Source: Phytophthora quininea
Lineage: Eukaryota > Oomycota > Peronosporomycetes > Peronosporales > Peronosporaceae
DNA: 64,000 nt
Assembly (NCBI GenBank): GCA_011947345.1
Contig: JAAVTG010000565.1
Span: forward strand, 248,001-312,000
Direction of reading: 5' to 3'
Shown in pieces: positions 32,310-42,841 of the stretch; within the stretch, counting starts at the first letter, position 1, and each line of letters starts with the position of its first letter. A model generated the notes under the pieces. That model did no database searches. It was given only the letters and a program-made list of their open reading frames with translations, and was not told the origin of the DNA. The position numbers and the translations under genes are program-made.

Positions 32310-34075
32310 CATGGCGGCCAAGAGGAAACTCAGTCGCGCAGAGAGCAACCATCGAGAAAGGCCTGTGCTTTCCTTCTCAGAAAGAGTGTACTGCGGCGAT
32401 GCGTGCGTATGCTGCCACCAATGGCATGACCGTCTGGTTGGACCCAGGAAACCACGGTGGTGCGTTCCTAACGTATAAGTGCGAAGGCGGTGACGAGTGT
32501 AGATTCAAGATGACGGCACATCGTACTAACAGCGAGGGACAGACTGGATACGTCATTGGCAAATGTCAGTTGGAACACAATCCGTGTGGTCGAGTTTCCA
32601 AGCTCACCTCAACTCAGATTCGTCACGAATCTCTTGTCATATCTCTTGTTGCCAGTGACGCAAGTATAAGCGCGAAGGCAATTGCAGAACATGTTCAACG
32701 AATGGAGGCTGCAATAATTTCTGAAAATGAAGCGCACCGAGGTAAAAATTTGATATTGGACGACCTGGACGGGTCCGTGGAAAAAGCTTCCATAAGCTCG
32801 AGTCTCTAGTCAAGGTGTGGGGTGCCAAAATCCTACTAGCGTCACGGAATGTGACTTCAACGATGCAGGCGAATTTGTTAGAGTTTTATTTCTCACCCGT
32901 ACGCTGCATTTTAAGTAAGCGCAAAATGGTCAGCAATCCGCAGGCGTAAATGGCGCTTTTCTTTGGCATGGAATGTATAGAAGCATCCAGTTGGTACTTG
33001 TTGGACTGGTGGAGACAACAAAAATATTGTGTTGGTTGTAGCTATGTGCGCTTCAAAGAGTGGCGAGAACTGTGAATCGTTTTTCAGGTGCTGCATCAGA
33101 GCTGTAGTAAAAATACACGAAACACTTCTTTTCTCAGACCGTGGATCTGGAATTTTGGCTGCTCTAAAGACCTTAAGCGTGGGAACTCTTCGTTATTGCA
33201 CACGCCACATACTGAACAATATTCGAGATGAGTTCAAAGGAAGGTGTCCTCTAGATATTAAGAACGCTCTCAACCGGGTAGAGGGAGCACAGTCGGTAGA
33301 AGAATATGACGGCAGCATCAAAACTCTGGAGCTAATGCACAAAGACATCGGCACATACATCAGAGCCATCGAACCAGAGCACTGGCCACTCTACACGGTG
33401 TTGAGATCGTGTCGTCTATACGGCTGGCGCTCTGCGATCTTCGTGGAGCCTCAAAACGCTGCAGCGATAGATACACGACGCATGCTACCGTTTCAGTGTC
33501 TCGAATCCATAATGAAAAGTTCATGACTAGTGCATGCCGCAGTCGCGAGACAATTGCATCGGGATGGGTTAGTGCTGGCCATAAAATCACGAGTTATGCC
33601 AACAAAAACCTGAATGCTCAAAGTGAAGCAGCAGCGTTTTGTGCCGTTGATCCAAGTGAAGGTGATTACCTGTACGTTTTCGATAGGAGGAGCACTCCCA
33701 GAAAGCTGCGTGAAGTTGACCTAGGCGCACGATCGTGCACATGCTCGTTTTACGATCAGAACGGTATCCCCAGCAAGAATTTGATAGCAGCCCGAAAAAT
33801 ATGCGTGCGTCGAAGGTTGCTCACTATTGAGGTGTACACGAATTTGTATGGGTCGGGCCAACAGCGAATTCAACTAGTCCTACCAGAAGAATTGATTGTG
33901 AATGGCGACCATCGTCCACCTAAACTTGCCGAAAAAAGAAAGGAAAAAGCGAGACCGTTGGTTACCCAGGAAAGGTGACACGACATTGCAAGTCAAAACG
34001 CACAATGAAGTACAGCAACTGCCGTCAACCCGGTCACAACAAACGCGGATGCATTTCAAAGTGAACTTTTCACTT
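32310..34075 (+). pseudogene. MULE-1 transposase remnant
   Basis: Pieces in order are as follows. A zinc-binding FAR1/GCM-like N-terminus (YKCEGGDECRFKM ... CQLEHNPCG, about 32480-32590). After a deleted stretch, part of the MULE catalytic core (33029-33526) with LLFSDRGSGIL (second Asp) and RYCTRHILNNI (C-x-x-H). A SWIM-like RSCTCSFYDQNGIPSKN (33735-33780), in which the second metal pair is degraded. A zinc-knuckle-like CRQPGHNKRGC near 34020. The first catalytic Asp region is missing and the frames are broken, so it is non-autonomous. Confidence 0.75.
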
Positions 34076-34098
34076 CGGCGCTTTAACTTCTGATTATG

Positions 34099-34211
34099 AG
34101 TTGACAGTATTCTCGTTTTGCTATCGAAGTTCGGCGACCTCCGCTTTGAGCAATGACAGTTGTAAACTGCAAGAAACTTGTGAAAGCCTCCGCTTTTCGC
34201 AAAAAGGCCAA
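34099..34211 (-). repeat. MULE-1 right terminal inverted repeat
   Basis: Reverse complement of 32066-32176. Its outer end is followed by AAATCTTG, the copy of the target duplication nearest to SCP5. Confidence 0.85.
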
Positions 34212-34229
34212 AAATCTTGTCTTTGCAAA

Positions 34230-35735
34230 ATGGCTCGCGTGAATGAGAAGACCCGCTTGCTGCCTGCCGTGCAGGCGATCTACGGCTCGGCCAGCAACAA
34301 GCTCCGGATCAAGCGATGCCTGCTGCTCTCTGCTATTGTAGCGGCGCTTGCGCTGGTGGGGACGGGCGTGTGGCTGGTGCTTTTCCACCACCACAAGCAC
34401 CGCCCAGGGGCCTTCGAATGCGACGGCAGCCGTAATGAGGCAGGCTACATCAAACTATCCAACAAGCTGGACGACTACTACTTCTACTGGCTGTTCGAGT
34501 CCAGACACACTCCTGCCACCGACCCGTTGGTGCTGTGGCTCAGTGGTGGGCCTGGGTGTTCCAGTCTCTTCACGCTACTGAGCGAGAATGGACCGTGCTC
34601 TGTCAAGAAGGACCTGACGACCAAGATGAACCCTTACTCGTGGAACTCGGAAGCCAATGTGGTCTGGCTGGACCAGCCGACCAATGTCGGGTATTCCTAC
34701 GGAGTTGAAGCAGATACAGACCATAACGAAGGAGATGTGCAGGACAACATCTACGCGTTCTTGACGGGCTTCTTGGACAAGCACCCGCAGTTCGAAGGCA
34801 GACCGCTGTTTATTACCGGGGAGAGCTATGCCGGTCATTACGTACCCGCTGCAGCGCACAAGATCTGGAGGGAGAACAAGGCCACAAACTCGACGAGAAT
34901 GAACCTGCACGGGATTGCCATCGGCAATGGACTGGTCAACACTGTCGTGCAGGTAAAGACATCGGGTTTTGGTCGATATTCTGTGAGTGTGATTCTAATG
35001 CGCTGTTGATAGAGCGAACACGGTTTGGACATGGTCAAGAACGCGTACGGCATCAAACTCATGGACGATGATACACTTGCCAAGGCCAAGGTTGCGGAGA
35101 AGCAGTGCACAGCTCTAGTGAAACAGTGCCAGACCAACGCGAGCGTGTGCAGCGATGCCGGGAACTTTTGCGAGTTCAATGTGATGGGGGCGTACTTTGC
35201 TGCTGGCCGCAACATGATGGACATCCGCCAGGAGTGCACGGAGCTGGACCCGATCAATTGCTACGACGACTTGGTGCCGCGGATTACGAAGTTCCTTAAC
35301 TCCGACGCAATGCGCACGTATCTGAACGTGTCTGAGGTGCATCCAGCGCCGTGGCAGTCGGTCTCGAGCGAAGTAGAAGCCAATTTTGACGCAGACTTGA
35401 TGAAGACCTTCGAGCAGAACGTCGCTGCGGTCCTGAGCGACGGCTCTGTGCGTGTGCTGATCTACCACGGCGACGCAGACTTGGTGTGCAATTGGTACGG
35501 CGGTCTGGCGTGGACGAAGAGGCTCGAGTGGCCTCACAAACAGGAGTTTGAGGCGGTCGAGAGTCACTACTTGATGGTGGACGAGTTTGACGACTCAGCG
35601 GTCGGATCCGTGTGGACCCACGACGGGCTTTTGACGTTCGTGCGCGTACACAATGCAGGCCACAAGGCCGCAATGGACCAGCCCCGCGTCGCCCTCAAGA
35701 TGATCAACCAGTTCCTGAAGAACGAGACGCTCTAG
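34230..35735 (+). CDS. Serine carboxypeptidase 5 (S10), one intron, intact
   Basis: Exons 34230-34952 and 35013-35735 (60-bp GT-AG intron, phase 0) give 481 residues. It starts MARVNEKTRLLPAVQ, with the tag variant E-K-T-R-L-L. Then comes a basic segment (KLRIKRCLLL), a membrane anchor (SAIVAALALVGTGVWLVLF) and a His/Lys-rich turn (HHHKHR). The S10 domain has LSGGPGCSSLF, SENGPC, ITGESYAGHYVPAAAH (Ser), YHGDADLVCNW (Asp) and HNAGHKAAMDQP (His), so it looks catalytically competent. The N-terminus is closely related to SCP7. The start lies 10 bp from the MULE-1 target duplication, so any native initiator must now be inside or beyond the transposon. Confidence 0.95.
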
Positions 35736-35886
35736 ACAGCAATAACTGTGCAGGAGCAGTCAGTGTCTTAGTTTTCTTTTACACACTTGCGCTTTTTCCC
35801 GTCGAACTCCTGGCTTTGGTTTTGTTTGGCAGCACGCCAGAGTGCCCAGACAAGATCGTTTGAAAAAGCTCATCAAAATTGCCCGC

Positions 35887-37427
35887 CTAGTAGTCGCTGC
35901 CGGCGAAGAACTTATTGATGAGGTCCAAAGCGACGACCGGTTGGTTCATCGGCACCATGTGACCGGCATCGTATACCCGCACGAAGGCGAAATTCTCATA
36001 GGAACGCACCTCGCCTCCAACAATGTCCTCGCTTGCGTTTGGAAGCAACGGGTCGTGCGCGATGAAAGCTCGATCGTTGGCAGCGTTGAAGCCGTCCTTG
36101 CCATTCCAGTCCAAAGCCAACGACCACGCTCGATTGCCGACCCAATTGCACATCAAATCAGCGTCGCCGGCGTACACCAACACGCGCAGCTCATCGTTGA
36201 CCAAGTCTGCAACGAACTGGTGGAATGGCATGGACCAGTCCCCATCCGCGGTGAAAGTAGATTCCACCTCGCTGTTGACTTCGGTCCACACTGGGTAGCG
36301 AGAGTCGACGTTCAGGTACTTCCGCACAACCTCCGAGTTCAGATACTTGTGGATCGCTGGGTTGTCGCCGCAAGCTGCAGTCGGGTCGCTGTTGTTGCAG
36401 AATTCTCGAATGTCGTAGCCGTTGCGGTTAGCCTTCATGAAGGGACCCACCAGCTTGTCGTTCCAACATCGCTGCGCCACCGAGCAAATGGACCCGTTAC
36501 GAGGTGCCATTTGACATTCTTGGGTTAAGTCGATGCACTCAACGCTGTCGAGCTTCATCTGCTGCTCCTCTACTTCTGTCAGCATCGAAATGTTGTATCG
36601 ATTGTGGTTCATATCCTGGTAGTAAGCGTACTGCAAAAAGGTAACAAGTTAGTTCCTCGCCACCAACTCCAAGCTTATTGCAAGCCCTACCTGGATGACT
36701 GGGTTGGTGAGTCCGTTGCCTATCGCGATGCCTTTCAGATTGATCTTCGGTACTTCGCCACCCCTATTATTTTCCTTGTTTGTCTTCCAAATGTAGTGGC
36801 CTGCCGCGGGGACGTAGTGTCCTCCGTAACTCTCCCCGTGATGAAGAACTCTCGACCTTCGAACTGAGGGTGTCGCTCCAAGAAGCCTCGTAAGAACCAG
36901 TAGATATTCTCTCCAACGTTGGTTTCGTTGTAGTCCTTGTCTGCAGGGGAGCCGAACGAGAAGCCCACCCCAGTCGGTTGGTCCAGCCAGATCATGTTGG
37001 CGTTGGTGTTCCACGAGTACGGATTGAACGTGGTAGACAAATCAGCGTTGACAGCGCAAGGCCCATTCTCCGTCAACAAGGCGAACAAGCTGGAAGCTCC
37101 AGGTCCGCCGGTCAGCCACAACACCAGTGGGTCCGTGTCGGGGCTGCTGCGAGACTCAAAGAACCAGTAGAAGTAATGGTCGTCTGCCTTATTGGCGAGC
37201 TTGATGTACCCGGCAGTGTTGTTGGTGACACCGCAGGCAAACGATCCCCCGGTCGAAGTATTCGCTGCGGGATGTCCGTGGTCTTGAATCAGCCACAACG
37301 CCAGGACTAGCAGCGCGCTACCAAACACAAACTTCAACAGGAACGATTTCTTGCCGCTGGTCGTGACCGCGTTAGAACCGCCGTTCAGTGGCTGCGCTAC
37401 CAGTGGGGTGCGCTCGTTCTCAGCCAT
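35887..37427 (-). CDS. Serine carboxypeptidase 6 (S10), one intron, frameshift at active site
   Basis: Starts MAENERTPLVAQPLNGG, with a membrane anchor (FVFGSALLVLALWLI). Exon 1 runs 37427-36691 and exon 2 36630-35887, with a 60-bp intron (branch GAACTAACTTG, acceptor TTTTTGCAG) in the same place as in SCP5 and SCP7. Motifs: LTGGPGASSLF (Ala for Cys), TENGPC, YAGDADLMCNWVGN, YDAGHMVPMNQP. At 36834-36837 four C (GGGG in gene sense) stand where five are needed, turning ITGESYGGHY into ITGRVTEDTT. The serine motif itself is present one frame away. It is convergent with SCP5, with about 150 bp between stops. Confidence 0.85.
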
Positions 37428-37582
37428 CTAGATCTTCGGTCTCGGTCTACCGCGGTGAGTTGATGAATGCCGATCGGATGGTGAAGCGCCTTGATGAGTG
37501 TTTCAACAGCAACAGGGGATTGCACATCAAAGTGGTGAAGACCTTGCACACTTTCATTTCGTTCGTTATGCTAGATACCACC

Positions 37583-39091
37583 TTACACAAGCGCTTCATT
37601 CTTGAAGAACTTGTCGATGAGATCCAACGAAGCTGCGGGCTGGTGGGTCGGCACCATGTGGCCGGCGTTGAAAATGCGCACAAGTGCCAGGTTGTCGTAG
37701 AACCTCACGACCCCAGACTCTGTTAAATCAGCCTCCGGGTCGAGTGGGTCGCGAGTTAAAAGCGAGTGTTCTTCCGCTGCGTTGAAATCGCTCTGGTACT
37801 TCCATTCCAACGCGTCGATCCACGCCTTGTTGCCAGCGTAATTGCACAGCGTATCGGCGTCACCGACGTAGAGAAGCACGCGAATGCCGTCGTTGAGCAG
37901 GTCGGCCACGTAGGTGTCAAAACCCTGCGAGTAGTCGATGATGAAGTCTTCTCCCACTTGATCGCTGCCACCGACCCACTCCCGACCCACGCCTAAGTAC
38001 TTCTTGACGTGGTCCTGTTTCAAGTATCCCTCGATCAATGGGACTCCGTGACAGAAGCCAAAGTCCACCCAGTCGCAGTGTTCCCGGATGTCGTACGGGT
38101 TCCGTCCGGTGAAGTTGGCGAACAAAGGAAGGAGCGCGTTATCGCTGCAAAAGGAGTCCGGCCCAGCACAACCTTCTTCGGTTGCAGTGTCCTGACACAC
38201 TCGCGTCAAGTTTGCGCACGTTGCTGAGTTAGCTCTGAATTCCGCGGCCGCAGTGTCGTTCAGTAGTGTGATATTGTACGAGTTGTCGAGCATGTCCGAA
38301 GCATGCAGGAACTGAAGGAATAAATGAATATGAGAATGCTAACCAAGCACTACAAAGCGAAGTTCATACCTGTAGGACGGGGTCTGTCCACCCGTTACCG
38401 ATTGCAATGCCCTGCAGGTTGATGTGCTTCGCTTTGGCAGGTTTGACCTTGTTCTGCTCCCAAATGTAGTGAGCTGCGCCAGGAACGTAATGTCCAGCGT
38501 AGCTCTCCCCGTCAGGAAGAACTCGCGTCTATCGAACTCCGGGTGCTTGTCGAGGAAGCCCTGCAAGAACCAGTACAAGTTCTCGCCCACATTCGTCTCG
38601 TTGAAGTCGCGGTCTCCACCGGAGCTGTATGAGAATCCGACGCCGGTCGGTTGGTCGAGCCAAATCATGTTCGCTTCACTCGTCCACGAGTGTGGGTGGG
38701 CCTTGGTGGTGAGGTCGTCCTGAATGCGGCACGGTCCGTTCTCGTTGAACAGCGCCAGTAGACTCGACCCACCAGGTCCTCCCGTTAGCCAAATAACCAA
38801 CGGCGCTGTGTTCGCGTTGTGCTGCGCCTCGAAGAACCAGTAGAAGTAGTGGTCGTCGACCTTATTAGGGAGATGGATGTATCCGGCCTCGTTCTTGGTA
38901 TTACCGCAGATGTATTGCTCAGTCTTGTAGTCGTTGAAGAATGCCCACCAAAGCCCAGCACCAACCACCACCACCGCCGCCAGGATAGAAGAGAGTATCA
39001 AAACCCTCTTGATCTTGAGTTTGCTGCTTGTGGACCCATTGATGGCTTGGACAGCAGGAAGAAGTTTGGTCTTCTCGTTGACACGTCCCAT
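37583..39091 (-). CDS. Serine carboxypeptidase 7 (S10), one intron, frameshift at active site
   Basis: Starts MGRVNEKTKLLPAVQAINGS (tag EKTKLL, sister of SCP5), with the anchor ILSSILAAVVVVGAGLWWAFF. The intron is 38312-38369 (58 bp). Motifs: GGPGGSSLL, NENGPC (Asn for the usual Thr/Ser), YVGDADTLCNYAGN (Asp), FNAGHMVPTHQP (His). The same one-G deficit as in SCP6 is found at 38507-38510: LTGESYAGHY is read as LTGRATLDIT. The rest of exon 1 continues in the other frame to the intron. It shares the gene orientation of SCP6, lying upstream of it. Confidence 0.85.
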
Positions 39092-39324
39092 TGTCGACAG
39101 CACAGGAAGATCGCAAAAGGGAAAATGATAACTGTAGGCTGACCTCGCGAGCTTGTCCTCTAGGATGGGATCGTCTGGAATGCATGTTCACTAACATTCA
39201 TTCAAGACTTGCCCATTGCAAAATGTTAGCATTCGTGCCCGGTTCTCAGCATGAAAACATCAACTGTCAACCATGTTGAGGATCGCTGCGTTGCCGCGGT
39301 CCCGTTGAGGAGACCAACAGCGTC

Positions 39325-39363
39325 AATTCCTGCGTCTTGTGCTCTACCGACTGAGCTAGACGA
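39325..39363 (-). other. 5' half of a tRNA(Lys)-like gene
   Basis: Minus strand reads GTCTAGCTCAGTCGGTAGAG followed by CACAAGAC, i.e. the acceptor side, complete D-arm (A box) and 5' anticodon stem of a Lys-type tRNA. The anticodon loop and the whole 3' half are replaced by unrelated sequence (GCAGGAATTGACG). It is probably a tRNA fragment or the head of a tRNA-derived SINE, not a working tRNA. Confidence 0.6.
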
Positions 39364-39538
39364 GCTGTACTCATGCTGCATGCAAGCTCGAAGACGGACT
39401 CGAATGCAACTGATGTGCCATCAAAGGATCCGTACGAGTCCCCCAAGCACTTTCAAAATATTTGGCGCCAATCGATTTGATTGGTAGAAAACCACGTTGA
39501 AAAATACACAACAGTAAACGCAGTATCCACAGCAAAAG

Positions 39539-41622
39539 ATGCGTCATCTGCGCAAAGACCTTAGCAGGCCATTGAGTGAAGACCTGGCAGCAGCTATTAG
39601 TCGGTTTGAGAGTGGAGATGACTCGTTTGCGCTGCTGCTGTCACACGAGTATTCGGGTAAAAGTATAGAAGATTTAGGCTGTGGAGCGCTCAAAGGCGTC
39701 GACCGAGCTCGCTTTCAAGCGCTGGAGGAAGCAAACTCGATTCTCACGGGTGACAAGAAGCTGCACTTCTTCATCGCTCAGCTATCGCATAAAGTGCACC
39801 ACTGGGAAGATGGCCGGGATACTGGGAGTTGGGAAGAAGACCGGCGCGACGAACGCATCACTTGGTTTTTGTTGGAATGAACCTCGTTGGACAGTGTATG
39901 ATCTCAATACAGTGTATTTAGTCTTTATCTCTCCATCTAATGCCTATGCTCAAGACGTGCTCAGTCTGAGGCAAAGAGGAAGTGAGGACGACCTCGGACT
40001 GCGTCCTCGGCGTCTCACCCTCTATTGCTTTCGGTCCTCATCGCACCATTGATTGGCAGGGATCTCTCTACCTTATCCGGCAGCTGTGCTCCGGATATCC
40101 CCTTGTACTTGCTACTCAAAATATATCGCTTTAACAAGGATTCATATTCATTGGTCTTTTCTGCTCTTTGGCTGTCAGGCTACTGCCTGGATGACCTCTA
40201 CTCAACAGTTTTCTTTGAGTGGGAAGAGCCATGGACGCTCGAAGGAGAATAAGCTAAACATTGGGGAGTTTAATAGATACTAGCAATAAACACCCCCGGA
40301 AGATACTGTGAAGCTTAACTTTCTTAATCCTGGTCGCGAGTCGCTTTCGAATCTGTGGAAAGCTTACGGAAACAGCACCTTTGAAGGATACTTGGGAAAT
40401 GAAGGCGCTACGAGGGACACAACGTACTCGAAATACACGGTCGTCGCTTGGCCCGCAGTGCAAGCTGTTGAAAATGCGCTGAAATTTATCAACGTGGACG
40501 CCGCTACAGGCGCACTACAGGCGCACTACAGGCGCACTACAGGCTCACAAGCCCGTAAACGCTGCAGCGCTTCGCACGTTCATGGACACAGTGACTACGA
40601 AATTGGCAGAGGAGAAGAGTACGTATTCGTGGGATCAAACCAATTCGGTGTCTGTGGGATTTTGCTGTGGGCTGTGCGAATTGCTCGTGGACGCTGGCGA
40701 CTCATCGCTCGTCAGCTTGTTCTTTGCCACCTTATTCAGCCAGTTGAAACAACAGGAACACAAAGAAGCTTTGATCCCCGCAATTTTCTCGGTCGTACGC
40801 ACGTTCGATTGGAATGAGATTGGGCAAGCGGTACTGAACTCGCTAAATGGCGCAGTTGATGACACTGGCATGGGGTTCTCGCTCTACGCTCGAGCTCCTA
40901 CAAACACTGATTTTGAAATGACCTTAAGACTTGCGGACGGTCTGGAACCAGGAGCTGCTCAACAAGCATTGCTCAATGCTGTTGTAGAGAAAGCTAATTG
41001 TCTGAGTGACAAGGTCTTGTGCTCCTCAAAGTCGATCAGCTTACTCTGGAAGTGGGCCATTCGTTGCGAATACAGCAACACTTTTAACTCTGTTGCGGCC
41101 AGGTTTAAGCGAGCAGATCCTAGCTTGCTACATCCCGTCGTCGAGGCGTTCTCTCAGCACTTAAGTGGCATTGATGCAGCCGATGACAAGTTTGCCGTGC
41201 TGGCGTTCATTGCTGCTCTGCGTACTAAGTGGCTGAGTCTTCAACTCCAAGCATTGAGGCAGCCATTCTCGTGGGAAATGCCCAATGCGCAGTTTGCAGA
41301 CAATGCTCGGGTGCAAGCATTCTTACGAGGACCAGACGTAACGATGAATACGATCGGCGTGCGTTCTTTCAACGGCATTAAGCATGCCCGAAATTACGTG
41401 GCAAAGTGGATGCGAGAGAAGCAAATCAACGCTTCCTTCGAATTGGAGCTCGAAGGGAGAGGGCAGGACGCCTATGTGGTCATCACGAAGACGCGCACGT
41501 GGTTTGCTAGCCACCAAAAGGAACTGCTTCGGTATCAGTCAGAGCGCCAGACTCTGATGGAACCATTTGACAGCAGCGCTGATTCAGGTGCCAGTGAGCG
41601 CAAGCGACCCCGACTCAATTGA
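39539..41622 (+). pseudogene. 2OG-oxygenase-like gene D, catalytic domain missing
   Basis: It begins directly in the linker after the dioxygenase core (MRHLRKDLSRPLSEDLAAAISRF, LLLSHEYSGKSIEDLGCGALKGVDRARF); no H-x-D domain lies upstream. About 0.4 kb of sequence not found in sister copies (roughly 39880-40305) interrupts it before KLNFLNPGRESLSNLWKAYGNSTFEG. An 11-bp triplication at 40509-40541 then shifts the frame. From 40582 a 346-codon ORF runs to the end, through the helical region and the C-terminal domain (AFLRGPDVTMNTIGV ... VVITKTRTWF) to a basic tail (SERKRPRLN). This long C-terminal ORF could still be expressed from its Met at 40582. Confidence 0.75.
40509..40541 (+). repeat. Triplicated 11-bp unit inside 2OG-D
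   Basis: Three perfect tandem copies of GGCGCACTACA, followed by a partial copy. Eleven is not a multiple of three, so two extra units (22 bp) shift the frame between ALQAH and KPVNAAALRTF. Confidence 0.9.
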
Positions 41623-41781
41623 ACCAAGACACTTGATCTACGTAGTGGTAACCAAACGAAATTTTCTTCGTTTGAGATTGGGTGTGGTCGATTTCTATCT
41701 ACCTTGATTGATGTGTCGGGACTTGACCAAACCGTTGGTGCCTTTCCGAATTCACGTCTTGGAACACAGTTCTTTTACCAA

Positions 41782-42841
41782 ATGGGTAGCAGCAGCGACG
41801 AATACGTTGACGAGAAGCGTTATGAAGATTTCGAAGACGAGTGGCCATTTGGTGTCGTTGGAGGCCCCGACAGACGTGCCAGCTCCGCGTGGGGTGGCGT
41901 GTTCGCAACTAAACAAAGCGTTGGCTCGTGCGGGTGAATACCTGGAGAGTTCTCTTTTGGTGGGCAAGCAGAGCCGCTACCTGCCTTGTCAAGACTAGAA
42001 ATCGATGGGGTCGGATCGGTTCCGCTTCCTCTCTCAGAAGAATTTGCTGGCAAGTTGATTCAAACCGAAGGAAACAAACCTAGCAACAGTTCCCGGCTTG
42101 ATCAAGATTGCGCGTACATTCCCATGGAGTGCCATTGATGAACTACTCGCCGCACTAACCGCACAAGAGAGTGAACTGCGAGGCAAGGACTATTGCCTCA
42201 TGCTAATATTTGACATTAACATGGCACTGAATATCGTCGATGGTTTGGATAAGGGGCCTGCACAAGAAGCGATACTGGAAGCCGCTGTGGCCTATGCAGT
42301 GACTCTGAAGGACGAAGAACTCTGCCTGTTCAAGCGGGTTGGTTTGGTCTGGGAGTTGGTCATTATGAGTGACAACAAGAGTACTTTCGAAGCTGTGGTG
42401 AACAAGTTCAAGCAAGTGGACCCGAGTCTGCTACAACTGGTGACCGAGGCAATCGTAACGCAGCTGAACAGTGCCAGTCTTGACAAGGCGAGTGATACAT
42501 TTATTGCACTGAAAGGTGTTGCTTCGACGCGCATCAAGTGGCTGAATCACCAAATCCGCGGACTGGACAAACCTTTCTCGTGGGAAATGCACGATGCTAC
42601 TTTTCCTGACGACAAGGTGGAGGCGTTCTTGCACGGAGCCGAAACGTCGACGACCATCATTGGAGTGAAAAGAAAACGGTTTAAAGACATTCAAGAAGCT
42701 CGCAACTTCGCTGCCAAGTGGACGCGTAAGAAACCATCGTTCCGAATGGAAGCCGAATATGCGAACGATGAAGCCTTCGTGACGATCACGAACACGCGCG
42801 AGTGGTTCGAGGACTGTCAGGGAGTTGTTACTGCAGTATAA
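41782..42841 (+). pseudogene. 2OG-oxygenase-like gene E, internally deleted chimera
   Basis: The N-terminal part (MGSSSDEYVDEKRYEDFEDEWPFG, then VPAPRGVACSQLNKALARAGE in the next frame) and GVGSVPLPLSEEFAGKLI resemble copy A. At about 42060 it jumps straight to NKPSNSSRLDQD-type out-of-frame sequence that is the helical region of copy B (11230 onward). The whole dioxygenase core and more, around 1.2 kb, is missing. From 42098 the 247-codon ORF is almost identical to the end of copy B. The copies differ at scattered bases (for example VDPSLLQLVTE versus VDPILLQPVIE), so it is a duplication with time since. It has no catalytic residues. Confidence 0.78.

Larger units (their letters stand above)
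32066..34211 (+). mobile_element. MULE-1: Mutator-like element with long terminal inverted repeats
   Basis: About 2.15 kb, bounded by inverted repeats of about 110 bp (32066-32176 and 34099-34211; inner edge ...AAGCGGAGG, outer edge GGC/GCTTTTTGCG). The direct repeat AAATCTTG lies immediately outside both ends (32058-32065 and 34212-34219), a typical 8-9-bp MULE target duplication. The interior holds transposase fragments. The right duplication ends 10 bp before the SCP5 start codon, so the element now separates SCP5 from its original upstream DNA. Confidence 0.85.
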
